NCBI RefSeq assembly: GCF_027924145.1
Contig: NZ_BRVP01000005.1
Location: forward strand, 62,001 to 126,000
DNA length: 64,000 nucleotides
Direction of reading: 5' to 3'
DNA from: Neptunitalea chrysea
GTDB taxonomy: Bacteria; Bacteroidota; Bacteroidia; Flavobacteriales; Flavobacteriaceae
Shown here: positions 42,598 to 51,463 of the stretch, one piece after another
Layout: each line of letters opens with the position of its first letter
Position numbering within the stretch: the stretch's first letter is position 1
Program-made: the position numbers and the translations under genes
The notes under the pieces: generated by a model
The model's input: only the letters and a program-made list of their open reading frames with translations
The model's database searches: none
What the model was told of the DNA's origin: nothing

Positions 42598-44691
42598 TTA
42601 ATTTAAATTTATGTTACTTCCTCTTGGATGCTTAATTTGGTAGGATACATGTTTTTCTAAATGTTCACCAGCATTTATAGGAATCCTCCATTCCAGTATG
42701 CCTTTTTCTTCATCATAGGTGTCAGCATCATAATTCGATTCACTAACCTTGATTTCTTTATTTTGAGAGATAGGAATTCTATCTAAGAGTTTTACGGTAA
42801 TTTTTTTATTTCCTGTGTTTTGTAAAGAAATGGTGTAGGCTCTGTCTACTATACGAGTATTACCAATAAATGGAGTCGATTTATAATTATTATCTAAGGT
42901 TCTTTTTACGGTGATAGCTGGTGCAACCCCTAAAGATACAACCATATCTTTTCTGGTTTGTAACGGATTTATAAACGTTTTACCAACATATAGTCCTGAA
43001 AAATAGACATTACATTCTCCCGGGAGTAGTTTAAGATCTTTCCAGTTTTCTAATGTAGCTGTTAAAAATACATTTTCGTTTAGTACTGGTGCTGTTACAT
43101 ATTCGTATGTTGCCTTTACAGACATTTGATCAATATCTACTACCGTAACATCCATTACAGACGAGATATTTTGATGTTTCTTTATTTTGTATTCTACGGA
43201 TGTAATATTTTGTTTTTCAAAAACTTCTTTAGTGGTAATAACTATAACACCATTAGCTGCTTTAGATCCATATAAAGATGTAGATGTTTTGCTACTATTT
43301 TTTAACACTTGCATGGATTTTATGGAATTAGGATCAAGACTGTTAAAATAATCACTTGTTTGTGGTGTACCATCTATAATATAAACTGGAGGTTGGTTTT
43401 CATTGGTACTTACAAGTCCTCTTATTCTAATGTTGTCACTACTTCTAGGTGCTCCGTTTGTAGTAACAACATTAATACCACCAACATAACCACTTAAAGC
43501 ATCGTTTACAGAAGACTTATTTTTTTTATCGATAAGTACCATATCATCTAATGTATAAATATCTGGTTGTAATGTTAGATTAATAAGTGAATTATAAACA
43601 GGTATTTTTTCAGGAATAAAACCAACGTATGAGATATTTAGATTTCTACCATTACCCACTTTAATTTTATATTTACCATTCACATCTGTAGTTGTACTAT
43701 TAGATGTTTCTTCAATAGTAACTGTAGCTCCCTGAAGTGATTTTCCTTTTGAGTCGGTTACTATCCCTATGATTTCTTTTACAAAAGGATTGTACTTATA
43801 AGAAGTGTTTTTGCCACTGCTGTTTACCGAGTAATTTGTATTGTATGAGAAATTAAGATAATGAGGTGTTAGTTTGGGATTTTCAGTATTTACGGTAGGG
43901 TCTGCAGTAGAAAGGGTAACGGCTACATCATCCCAATTTTCTCCAGTATCCTGATACACATGTGCTTTGAAGAATATATCGAGATTACTATCGGTAGAGG
44001 CGGTTTTAATATCATATACAGGAAACCATCCGGCATTAGTAACATTATAGTTGATGTGTAAATCTAATTGAATGGGCTTATTGGTATTAAGAGTTACAGT
44101 AAGGACTCCTTTTTGCTCTTTGTTTTTAGAACCAAGTACGTTTAATTCATTTTGGTAGGTTTCTAACAACTCGGCAATACTATCTTTAGCTAAGGAGTGA
44201 TGATATTTTTCATCTGCAATTTGATGCGTACGCTCTCTAAAATAGGTAGCAAATTGTTTTAGCTTATCTAAAGAAGCATTCTCTTCAGAAAGTACTTTTC
44301 TATTGTTTAATAGCAGTGTTTCCTCCTCATTTAGTCCTTTAACCATGTTATCAATAAGTGCAATCTCTTTTTGGTTGGCTTTCATGAACTGCTGTAGTTG
44401 CTTAGTTCTTTCAGTACCTGTTTTCGCAAAGATATATGTAGTATTAAAGTTCATGGCTGAAATAGCAGCTTTACTTAGACCACTTATCTGAATTGAGTTT
44501 TCATCAATAAAAGGAGAAAGGTTTGTGAATCTAAAGACGGTTTCTCCTGTTGGAAGATAGCATTTTGCAGTTCTTTCTATATGTGCACCCGATAGATATA
44601 CGGTAGCATTGGTAATGGTAGACGGAGTTTCTTTTATGGGGTTATTAGCAAACACCCAAAAAGGAATAAAAATTAGTAATAGCTTTTTCAT
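42598..44691 (-). CDS. MuiA-like DUF4140/DUF4139 protein with inserted carboxypeptidase-like and TonB-plug-like module
   Basis: Exported protein of 697 residues (signal peptide about 1-16, FIPFWVFA). The DUF4140 domain (about 24-110) has TNATVYLSGAHIERTA. A coiled coil (about 95-185) comes next. DUF4139 begins about 190 with NYNVTNAGWFPVYDIKTAS and resumes after about 500 with SVEYKIKKHQNISS, ending at 697. Between them (about 306-487) lie a carboxypeptidase-regulatory-like domain (GIVTDSKGKSLQGATVTIEE) and a plug-like segment with IRIRG and PPVYIIDGTP, ending AANGVIVITTK, all without a barrel. DUF4139 proteins have no established biochemical role; relatives were named for mucoidy inhibition. 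The reading frame is continuous, so this is a true fusion. Confidence 0.88.
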   Translation of the reverse strand: MKKLLLIFIPFWVFANNPIKETPSTITNATVYLSGAHIERTAKCYLPTGETVFRFTNLSPFIDENSIQISGLSKAAISAMNFNTTYIFAKTGTERTKQLQQFMKANQKEIALIDNMVKGLNEEETLLLNNRKVLSEENASLDKLKQFATYFRERTHQIADEKYHHSLAKDSIAELLETYQNELNVLGSKNKEQKGVLTVTLNTNKPIQLDLHINYNVTNAGWFPVYDIKTASTDSNLDIFFKAHVYQDTGENWDDVAVTLSTADPTVNTENPKLTPHYLNFSYNTNYSVNSSGKNTSYKYNPFVKEIIGIVTDSKGKSLQGATVTIEETSNSTTTDVNGKYKIKVGNGRNLNISYVGFIPEKIPVYNSLINLTLQPDIYTLDDMVLIDKKNKSSVNDALSGYVGGINVVTTNGAPRSSDNIRIRGLVSTNENQPPVYIIDGTPQTSDYFNSLDPNSIKSMQVLKNSSKTSTSLYGSKAANGVIVITTKEVFEKQNITSVEYKIKKHQNISSVMDVTVVDIDQMSVKATYEYVTAPVLNENVFLTATLENWKDLKLLPGECNVYFSGLYVGKTFINPLQTRKDMVVSLGVAPAITVKRTLDNNYKSTPFIGNTRIVDRAYTISLQNTGNKKITVKLLDRIPISQNKEIKVSESNYDADTYDEEKGILEWRIPINAGEHLEKHVSYQIKHPRGSNINLN

Positions 44692-44693
44692 AA

Positions 44694-44752
44694 TACCTTG
44701 TTTTATATGATAAAGCCAAGGTAGTGGAGGTTTGTATTTTGTAAAACCTCCA
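44694..44752. promoter_or_regulatory. Two inverted repeats upstream of the DUF4139 gene
   Basis: TACCTTG (44694-44700) pairs with CAAGGTA (44717-44723), and TGGAGGTTT (44725-44733) pairs with AAACCTCCA (44744-44752). Both lie within 61 bases of the ATG. Neither has a T tract, so they may be leader hairpins or operator sites. Confidence 0.35.
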
Positions 44753-44833
44753 TTTAGGGAAGTAGCAGTTTATGCTTGTAAAGTATACCGCTGGTTTAGG
44801 CTAAGATAATCGTATGTAAGAAGCACATGTTTA

Positions 44834-44871
44834 AAAGAAAAATCCGGAGCATGTATTATCATACCCCGGAT
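44834..44871 (-). terminator. Terminator of fumC
   Basis: On the minus strand, arms at 44860-44871 and 44842-44853 pair over 12 bp using two G-U pairs (core ATCCGG/CCGGAT), followed by a T-rich tract. The plus strand has two mismatches, so it acts on the fumC transcript. Confidence 0.8.
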
Positions 44872-44896
44872 CTATTTATGCAACTTAATATAGTTA

Positions 44897-46297
44897 TTAA
44901 GATTTTAAAGAACCAACCATGTCTTCAGGTTTTACCCATTCGTCAAATTCTTCTGGGGTTACATAACCTAAATTAACAGCTTCTTCTTTTAATGTTGTTC
45001 CGTTCTTATGAGCGGTATTTGCTATTTCAGCAGCTTTGTAATAACCAATTTTAGTATTTAAAGCAGTAACTAACATTAAACTGTTACTTACTAACTCCTT
45101 AATTCTTGTGTGGTTTGGTTCAATACCAGCAGCACAGTGTTCTTCAAAGCTAACACAAGCATCACCAATTAAACGAGCAGACTGTAATACGTTAGCAGCC
45201 ATAACAGGTTTAAATACGTTTAATTCATAATGTCCTTGAGTACCACCAACAGTTACAGCAACGTCGTTACCCATTACCTGAGCACAAACCATTGTCATAG
45301 CCTCACATTGTGTTGGGTTTACTTTACCTGGCATAATAGAACTACCAGGCTCGTTTGCAGGAATAATAATTTCACCAATACCACTTCTTGGTCCTGATGC
45401 CATCATACGAATATCGTTCGCTATCTTGTTTAAAGAAACCGCTAGCTGTTTTAAAGCTCCGTGAGTTTCTACTAAAGCATCGTGAGCAGCAAGTGCTTCA
45501 AACTTGTTTGCGGCAGAAGAAAAAGGAAGTCCTGTAAACTGAGCAATATATTGAGCCACACGAACAGCGTATCCTTCAGGAGTATTAATACCTGTTCCTA
45601 CAGCTGTACCACCTAACGCTAACTCAGCTAAGTGTTCTAATGTGTTTCTTAGTGCTTTTAATCCGTGATCTAATTGAGATACATAACCAGAGAATTCCTG
45701 ACCTAAAGTTAATGGTGTTGCATCCATAAGATGCGTTCTACCAATTTTAACTACGTCTTTAAACTCTTCAGATTTTGCTTTTAAGGTATTTCTAAGTTGT
45801 TCAACACCCGGAATTGTAGTTTCTACAATTCTTTTGTAAGCAGCAATGTGCATTCCCGTAGGGAAGGTGTCGTTAGATGATTGAGACTTGTTTGCATCAT
45901 CGTTTGGTTGTAATGTTTTATCTCCTTCACCAATAACTTTACCAGCTAATTGATGTGCACGATTAGCAATAACCTCATTAACGTTCATGTTAGATTGTGT
46001 ACCAGAACCGGTTTGCCAAATAACTAAAGGAAATTGATCGTCATGTTTACCCTCAAGAATTTCATCACAAACAGCGGCAATTAAATCTCTTTTTTCAACA
46101 GGTAAAACCCCAGCTTCATGATTTGTATAGGCAGCAGCTTTTTTTAAGTAAGCAAAACCTTCAATAATTTCTTTTGGCATTGAAGCAGAAGGACCAATCT
46201 TAAAGTTGTTTCTTGAGCGTTCTGTTTGGGCTCCCCATAGCTTGTCAGCAGGAACCTGAACTTCACCCATCGTGTCTTTTTCTATTCTATATTCCAT
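44897..46297 (-). CDS. fumC: Fumarate hydratase class II
   Basis: Cytoplasmic TCA-cycle enzyme of 466 residues that interconverts fumarate and malate without an iron-sulfur cluster. Typical motifs are [20 protein letters not shown] at the start, [46 protein letters not shown] and the family signature [18 protein letters not shown] longer frame begins at TTG 46348, but a promoter core (46336-46343) overlaps that extension. The ATG at 46297 matches the family N-terminus. No class I fumarase is nearby. Confidence 0.97.
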   Translation of the reverse strand: MEYRIEKDTMGEVQVPADKLWGAQTERSRNNFKIGPSASMPKEIIEGFAYLKKAAAYTNHEAGVLPVEKRDLIAAVCDEILEGKHDDQFPLVIWQTGSGTQSNMNVNEVIANRAHQLAGKVIGEGDKTLQPNDDANKSQSSNDTFPTGMHIAAYKRIVETTIPGVEQLRNTLKAKSEEFKDVVKIGRTHLMDATPLTLGQEFSGYVSQLDHGLKALRNTLEHLAELALGGTAVGTGINTPEGYAVRVAQYIAQFTGLPFSSAANKFEALAAHDALVETHGALKQLAVSLNKIANDIRMMASGPRSGIGEIIIPANEPGSSIMPGKVNPTQCEAMTMVCAQVMGNDVAVTVGGTQGHYELNVFKPVMAANVLQSARLIGDACVSFEEHCAAGIEPNHTRIKELVSNSLMLVTALNTKIGYYKAAEIANTAHKNGTTLKEEAVNLGYVTPEEFDEWVKPEDMVGSLKS

Positions 46298-46335
46298 AAG
46301 AATGTGTGTTGTTATTAATACAATAAATATACTAA

Positions 46336-46343
46336 CAAATTTA
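46336..46343 (-). promoter_or_regulatory. Promoter -7 element of fumC
   Basis: TAAATTTG on the minus strand, 38 bases before ATG 46297. It overlaps the alternative TTG start and so fixes the shorter protein. Confidence 0.5.
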
Positions 46344-46469
46344 CGCAATATAGCCCATTTCAGACGTGTAAAAATGTAAATATTTGAATAGAAAAGTTTT
46401 TAAATAAACGTTTTAAAAACTAAGAAATAAAACTATATTTGTAATCAAATTCGAAAATTTCCGGAAATT

Positions 46470-46643
46470 ATGTTTGAATTTCAACAGTATCTAGGCTTCT
46501 TAGCTTTTTTAACTATCCTTACAATGGGATTTTGGTTAATGATTTTCTTGCTAACCTTTGTAGTTCCTTACTGGGTTGGCGGAGGACTTATGGAGTTCCT
46601 AAAAGAAAAGAGAGATGCTAAAAGAGCTAAATTAGAAGAATAA
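46470..46643 (+). CDS. Small membrane protein of 57 residues
   Basis: Open frame from ATG 46470 to TAA 46643: a short N-terminal MFEFQQYLG, one or two hydrophobic segments (about 8-33, LAFLTILTMGFWLMIFLLTF), then VVPYWVGGGLMEFLKEKRDA and a highly charged tail KRAKLEE. The clear membrane segment followed by a basic/acidic cytoplasmic tail, and a perfect terminator starting right after the stop, support a real gene. Function unknown. It is divergent from fumC. Confidence 0.72.
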   Translation: MFEFQQYLGFLAFLTILTMGFWLMIFLLTFVVPYWVGGGLMEFLKEKRDAKRAKLEE

Positions 46644-46672
46644 AAAAAGAAGCCATATGGCTTCTTTTTTTT
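46644..46672. terminator. Bidirectional terminator after the 57-residue gene
   Basis: Perfect palindromic stem AAAGAAGCCATATGGCTTCTTT within 46644-46672, flanked by A and T runs. It serves both the small protein gene and the converging TonB-type gene. Confidence 0.9.
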
Positions 46673-46694
46673 ATCTATTATTTTAAGGCGTTGT

Positions 46695-49169
46695 CTATCC
46701 TTCATATTGCATGCCTCCGCCTTCATTATTACCTCTGTTTCCGCGTTCCTCTTTTTTCATGTTAAAACGGTAGGTAAAGTTTAAAGTTATTTGACGCTTC
46801 CTCCACTGAAATTCATTGTACGTATTTACATTGTCTGTAATAGTAGTAGCTTTTCTTATACGTGTGTTAAAAAGGTCGCTTACATTTAAAGATATCGTAG
46901 CATTTTCTTTGAATACATCTTTACTAAATGCAAGGTTGGTATGGAATTGTCCTTTATTTTCTCTCTGAGCCGATTTGTTAGGACCTCTATACATCATATT
47001 TGTTTGGAAGTCGATAGCCGCAGGTAAAGTTAATTTAGAGCTTATACGAGCAAACCAACTGAAGTTTTCAGAATCAAAATTCTGCGTAACCTCATCTCCT
47101 AAATAGTCGGTATATACAAAATCTCCTTCCTGAGTTTGTTGGAATATGTTTATATTACTTGATAATCTCCATTTTTTAAACGGATTATAGGTTGTTGTAA
47201 ATTCAACTCCCCAACGGTCTTCTGTAGCTAAGTTAATGGGGTAACGTAGCATTACGGGAACCTGTGTACCTTCTACGTCTACAAATTCACCAGATTCCTG
47301 ACTAACAAATTGGAATACTTGTGTGGAGTGATTGTAATAGGCAGAAGTGTTTAAGGTAAACTTATCCCATCTTTTAATAAGTCCTAAATCAAATGCATTG
47401 GTAAAAGTGGGATCTAAATCTGGATTACCCTGAAAGAAATTCGTATTACTAGATCGGGTAGGGAATGGGTTAATAAATCGTGACCATGGTCTTCTTAAAC
47501 GTCTACTATAGCTAATAGTAGCTTGTGTTTTTTCTGAAAATTCATACCCTAAAAATACAGAAGGGAAAAGATTGGTATATTTTTTATTAGAAGTTTCATT
47601 AGTGTTAACTAAAGTTATATCTATGTCTGTAGATTCCATACGTAAACCACCTAATAAATTCCATTTACCTAACTTGGTTCCTAATTGAGCGTAGGCTGCG
47701 TTAATGTTTTCACGGTAATCTAAAACATTTGTGTAATCGTAATTTAATGTAAAAGTACCATCGTCTTCCATAATACCGTATTGGTAATCGGTTAGATACT
47801 TATTAAAGTTTCCTCTATATCCTGCTTCTAACTGACTTTGAAATTCTTTGCCAAATGGAAGTACATAATCTGCTTGAAGTAGACTTTTTTTCTGATTCTG
47901 ATCATTTACGGTACGTTCCGTATCTTCTTGAGTACTGGTTGTTAAGTTGGTCTCATCTATGGTAGAGTCTTCTATTTCGTCACTTTCAGAGTATTGATAA
48001 TCCACTGTTAGTTTATGGCCATCGGTTTTAAATCTTTTCTCATAATTAAATGAATATTGAATACTCTTTTCATCTTCACCCTCTACAGTAAATCGGTTTC
48101 TTTTGGCAACGAGGTCTCTGTTTTCATCATAGTTCAAGAAATCAATATTGGTATGATCTTCTCCATCTCCTTTAGAATATACAAATGAATTGGTAAATGA
48201 ACTGGTAGAATCTATAAATACTTCAATTCCTATGTTGTTATTCCAGTTTTTACCCATACGGTCATAGTCCCTATATTCGTTCTGATAACTTTCAATAGTA
48301 CCATCATCATTATAGTTTTCCTGTTCAAAAAGAGCTTCTCCTGGTCCTTTTCTATATCTATATGATGAATTGGTAAAAATATTAAAATGTTTGGTTCTGA
48401 AGTTAAGGTTAAATCCACCACCAAAATTATCCGGATTTCCTGCAAAGGCATTAACAGACCCGTTAACCCCAAGAGCTTTTCCTTGTTTTAATATAATGTT
48501 AATAATACCGGCAGTACCTTCTGCATCATATCGGGAAGAAGGGTTAGTGATAACTTCTACTTTTTCAATAGCATCTGCTGGTAGTTGTTGTAATGCAGCA
48601 TTATCTAAACCTGAAAGTGCTGATGGTTTTCCATTTATAAGAATACGCACATTATCATTACCTCTTAAAGATATTCCTCCTTCAACGTCTACCGATACCG
48701 ATGGTACATTATCTAGTACATCTGTAATAGCACCACCTTTTACGGTCATATCAGATCCTACGTTATAAACTTTTTTATCTAAACGTAGTTCAACAGTGGT
48801 TTTGTCTGCGGTAACTTCTACTGCATCTAACTGTGCAACATCTAAAGCTAGGGTAATAGTTCCCATATCTTTATCTGTGGTTAAGTTTTGATTGGATAGT
48901 TGATATGATTTATAGGAAATAAATTCTAATCTAATATTATAGGTTCCTGCGGGAGCTTCTACATTAAATTTTCCATTCATATCTGTAACTCCACCAGTTA
49001 CATTGTTTGTTGCTACATTTTGTAAAACTAAAGTTGCATATTCCAGTGGTTCTTTAGTGTCTTTGTCTACAACAGTTCCATAGACTTTAATTGATTTGCT
49101 TTGTTGGGAGTACCCCATAAAAAAAATAAGCATGCTACAAAGGCATGTTAAAAATTTGAGTTTTTTCAT
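46695..49169 (-). CDS. TonB-dependent-receptor-like outer membrane beta-barrel protein
   Basis: Outer-membrane protein of 824 residues. It has a signal peptide (1-22, ending MGYSQ), a carboxypeptidase-regulatory-like domain (about 27-112, YGTVVDKDTKEPLEYATLVL), a plug (about 130-225, IRILINGKPSALSGL-type with ILINGKPSAL and IEKVEVITNPSSRYDAEGTA) and a barrel of the OMP_b-brl_3 type. There is a short extension KKEERGNRGNNEGGG past the last strand. The substrate is unknown. This group often lacks a lipoprotein partner, and none is adjacent. It is monocistronic; no clear -33/-7 pair is visible, although CATCTTTG is near the expected place. Confidence 0.9.
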   Translation of the reverse strand: MKKLKFLTCLCSMLIFFMGYSQQSKSIKVYGTVVDKDTKEPLEYATLVLQNVATNNVTGGVTDMNGKFNVEAPAGTYNIRLEFISYKSYQLSNQNLTTDKDMGTITLALDVAQLDAVEVTADKTTVELRLDKKVYNVGSDMTVKGGAITDVLDNVPSVSVDVEGGISLRGNDNVRILINGKPSALSGLDNAALQQLPADAIEKVEVITNPSSRYDAEGTAGIINIILKQGKALGVNGSVNAFAGNPDNFGGGFNLNFRTKHFNIFTNSSYRYRKGPGEALFEQENYNDDGTIESYQNEYRDYDRMGKNWNNNIGIEVFIDSTSSFTNSFVYSKGDGEDHTNIDFLNYDENRDLVAKRNRFTVEGEDEKSIQYSFNYEKRFKTDGHKLTVDYQYSESDEIEDSTIDETNLTTSTQEDTERTVNDQNQKKSLLQADYVLPFGKEFQSQLEAGYRGNFNKYLTDYQYGIMEDDGTFTLNYDYTNVLDYRENINAAYAQLGTKLGKWNLLGGLRMESTDIDITLVNTNETSNKKYTNLFPSVFLGYEFSEKTQATISYSRRLRRPWSRFINPFPTRSSNTNFFQGNPDLDPTFTNAFDLGLIKRWDKFTLNTSAYYNHSTQVFQFVSQESGEFVDVEGTQVPVMLRYPINLATEDRWGVEFTTTYNPFKKWRLSSNINIFQQTQEGDFVYTDYLGDEVTQNFDSENFSWFARISSKLTLPAAIDFQTNMMYRGPNKSAQRENKGQFHTNLAFSKDVFKENATISLNVSDLFNTRIRKATTITDNVNTYNEFQWRKRQITLNFTYRFNMKKEERGNRGNNEGGGMQYEG

Positions 49170-49270
49170 AATGTGTTAATGGTTCATACAACGCTTAGGA
49201 TTGCAAAGATGTCCTTAGGTTTAATGATTGTTGGTTAAAACTTTGTTAAAACACAAATGGATGGGATGTT

Positions 49271-49309
49271 AAAAAAAAACAGTCCTGAAATTTCAGGACT
49301 GTTTTTTAT
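49271..49309. terminator. Terminator of the serC-serA operon
   Basis: Perfect 13-bp palindrome AACAGTCCTGAAA/TTTCAGGACTGTT (within 49276-49306) with A and T runs on both sides, about 25 bases past the serA stop. Confidence 0.93.
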
Positions 49310-49333
49310 AATTGAACAATATTTGTACGAATA

Positions 49334-50290
49334 CTATTGTAGTTGCAGAATACTAATAATTTGTTCTGCTAGCTCAACTCCAATTCTATCTTGGGCTTCA
49401 TTAGTTGCAGCACCGATATGAGGAGTTAACGAAATTTTAGGGTTCATTAAAACTTTAATTGCTGGAGTTGGTTCGTTTTCAAAAACGTCTAATCCAGCAA
49501 ATGCAACTTTATCACTTTCTATAGCATCAATTAAAGCAACTTCATCAATTACCCCGCCACGTGCAGCATTTACAATACCTACACCATCTTTTAATAGGGC
49601 AAATTCTTTAGAGCTTAATACATATCCGTCCTGAGCAGGAACGTGTAATGTAATAAAGTCAGCTAATTTAAAGATGTCTTCTAAAGGTTGTGTTTCAATC
49701 TCAACATTAATGAATTGACCATTGTAGAAATCTACTCTAACTTCAGATTTGTCTACAAACTTATCGGCAGCAATAACTTTCATTCCTAATCCTAGGGCGA
49801 TTTTAGCAACTGCTCTACCAATACGTCCAAAGCCAACAATACCAATGGTTTTACCTCTAAGTTCTGTACCCTTTGCATACGCTTTTTTAAGTGCAGCAAA
49901 ATTAGTTTCACCTTCTAAAGGCATGTTTCTGTTTGCATCGTGCAAGAAACGAACTCCTGTAAATAAATGTGCAAAAACAAGTTCTGCTACAGATTCTGAA
50001 GAAGCTCCAGGGGTGTTAATAACATGTAACCCTTTTTCACGTGCATAAGCAACGTCAATGTTGTCCATACCAACACCACCACGACCAATAATTTTTACTG
50101 ATGGGCAAGTGTCAATAACATCTTTACGTACCTTGGTAGCAGAACGCACCAAGATTACATCAATTTGATGTTCGTTCACATAGTTAATTAATTGTTCTTG
50201 TGCTACTTTGGTTGTAATAACTTCAACTCCAACTTTTTCTAAGGCATCAATTCCACTTTGTGAAATTCCATCATTAGCTAAAACTTTCAT
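49334..50290 (-). CDS. serA: D-3-phosphoglycerate dehydrogenase (short form, no ACT domain)
   Basis: NAD-dependent D-2-hydroxyacid dehydrogenase of 318 residues. It has the substrate-domain GRGGVGMDNIDVAYAREKGL and NTPGASSESVAELVFAH, the Rossmann motif GIVGFGRIGRAVAK (about 149-162), ARGGVIDE and the catalytic His region SLTPHIGAATNEAQ. The gene sits 17 bases downstream of serC, which makes serine synthesis the likely role. It lacks the C-terminal ACT domain that gives serine feedback in longer SerA proteins. A different hydroxyacid substrate is less likely because of the operon. Confidence 0.9.
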   Translation of the reverse strand: MKVLANDGISQSGIDALEKVGVEVITTKVAQEQLINYVNEHQIDVILVRSATKVRKDVIDTCPSVKIIGRGGVGMDNIDVAYAREKGLHVINTPGASSESVAELVFAHLFTGVRFLHDANRNMPLEGETNFAALKKAYAKGTELRGKTIGIVGFGRIGRAVAKIALGLGMKVIAADKFVDKSEVRVDFYNGQFINVEIETQPLEDIFKLADFITLHVPAQDGYVLSSKEFALLKDGVGIVNAARGGVIDEVALIDAIESDKVAFAGLDVFENEPTPAIKVLMNPKISLTPHIGAATNEAQDRIGVELAEQIISILQLQ

Positions 50291-50307
50291 TTTTTTGACT
50301 TATCTAA

Positions 50308-51372
50308 TTATATTGTGTTTTCAAACTTTTTCATGGTTTCAACAAGTACTTCTACGCTTTCCAATGTTAATCCATTGTACATAGACGCTCTGTATCCACC
50401 TACACTTCTATGTCCGTTTAATCCATTAATGTTTGCTTCTTTCCACATTTTGTCAAATACTTCCTTATGACTTTCATCTACTAAGTTAAAGGTAGCATTC
50501 ATAACAGAACGGTCTTCTTTAGTCGCAAAACCTGTAAATAATGGGTTTCTATCAATTTCGGTGTATAATAAATCAGCCTTTTGGTTATTCAATTTTTCAA
50601 TTTCCTGAATACCGCCAAGGTTTTGTAACCAATCTAAATTAAGCATAGAAACATAAACAGCAAACACAGGAGGAGTGTTAAACATGCTATCCTTGTCTAA
50701 ATGTACTTTATAATCTAGCATAGAAGGAATTGTTCTTGAAACTTTTTCTAAAACATCTTCTTTAACTACTACTAATGAAGTACCAGCAGGGCCTATATTT
50801 TTTTGTGCTCCGGCATATATTAAGTCGAACTTAGAAAAATCAAGTTGACGAGAAAAAATATCAGAACTCATATCACAAACTAACGGAATGTTAGTTTCGG
50901 GAAACTCTTTGTATTGAGTACCAAAAATAGTATTGTTAGAAGTACAATGGAAATAATCTGCATCTGAAGGTACAGCGTATCCTTTTGGTATGTAATTGTA
51001 GTTTTTATCTTTAGAAGAAGCTATTACTTCAATTTCACCAAATAATTTAGCTTCTTTAATAGCCTTTGAAGACCATGAACCTGTATCAGCGTAAACCGCT
51101 TTGTTTTCTAGAAGGTTGTAAGCAGCCATTAGGAATTGCATGCTAGCTCCTCCTTGTAAAAATAGTGCTTTATATCCTTTATCATTTAATCCTAAAAGTT
51201 CTAAGGCTAAAGCCTGCGCTTTATCCATTACCGCAATAAAATTCTTATCTCTATGCGAAATTTCAATAATAGATAAGCCCATATTATTAAAGTTAATCAA
51301 GGCCTCAGAGGCTTTTTGAAAAACTTCCTGCGGTAAAACACATGGTCCTGCACTAAAATTATGCTTTTTCAT
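50308..51372 (-). CDS. serC: Phosphoserine aminotransferase
   Basis: PLP-dependent aminotransferase of 354 residues for the second step of serine synthesis. Motifs: HNFSAGPCVLPQEV at the start, the cofactor pocket LFLQGGASMQFLMAAYNLL, SDIFSRQLDFSKFDLIYAGA with the PLP-binding Lys in GAQKNIGPAGTSLV (about 193-206), and GHRSVGGYRASMYNGL near the end. It is the first gene of a two-gene operon with serA. The LuxC-like reductase gene ends 92 bases upstream on the same strand and may be separate. Confidence 0.96.
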   Translation of the reverse strand: MKKHNFSAGPCVLPQEVFQKASEALINFNNMGLSIIEISHRDKNFIAVMDKAQALALELLGLNDKGYKALFLQGGASMQFLMAAYNLLENKAVYADTGSWSSKAIKEAKLFGEIEVIASSKDKNYNYIPKGYAVPSDADYFHCTSNNTIFGTQYKEFPETNIPLVCDMSSDIFSRQLDFSKFDLIYAGAQKNIGPAGTSLVVVKEDVLEKVSRTIPSMLDYKVHLDKDSMFNTPPVFAVYVSMLNLDWLQNLGGIQEIEKLNNQKADLLYTEIDRNPLFTGFATKEDRSVMNATFNLVDESHKEVFDKMWKEANINGLNGHRSVGGYRASMYNGLTLESVEVLVETMKKFENTI

Positions 51373-51463
51373 AAATCGTAACTTAAAATAAAAGTATTTG
51401 TGTTAATCAAACTGCAAAGGTGCTAAATATTGTTTTAATTAGTAATATAAAAACGATATTTTT

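Noticed and set aside
46298-46348. Extension of fumC from a TTG codon
   Set aside because: It overlaps the promoter core and is absent from the family N-terminus.
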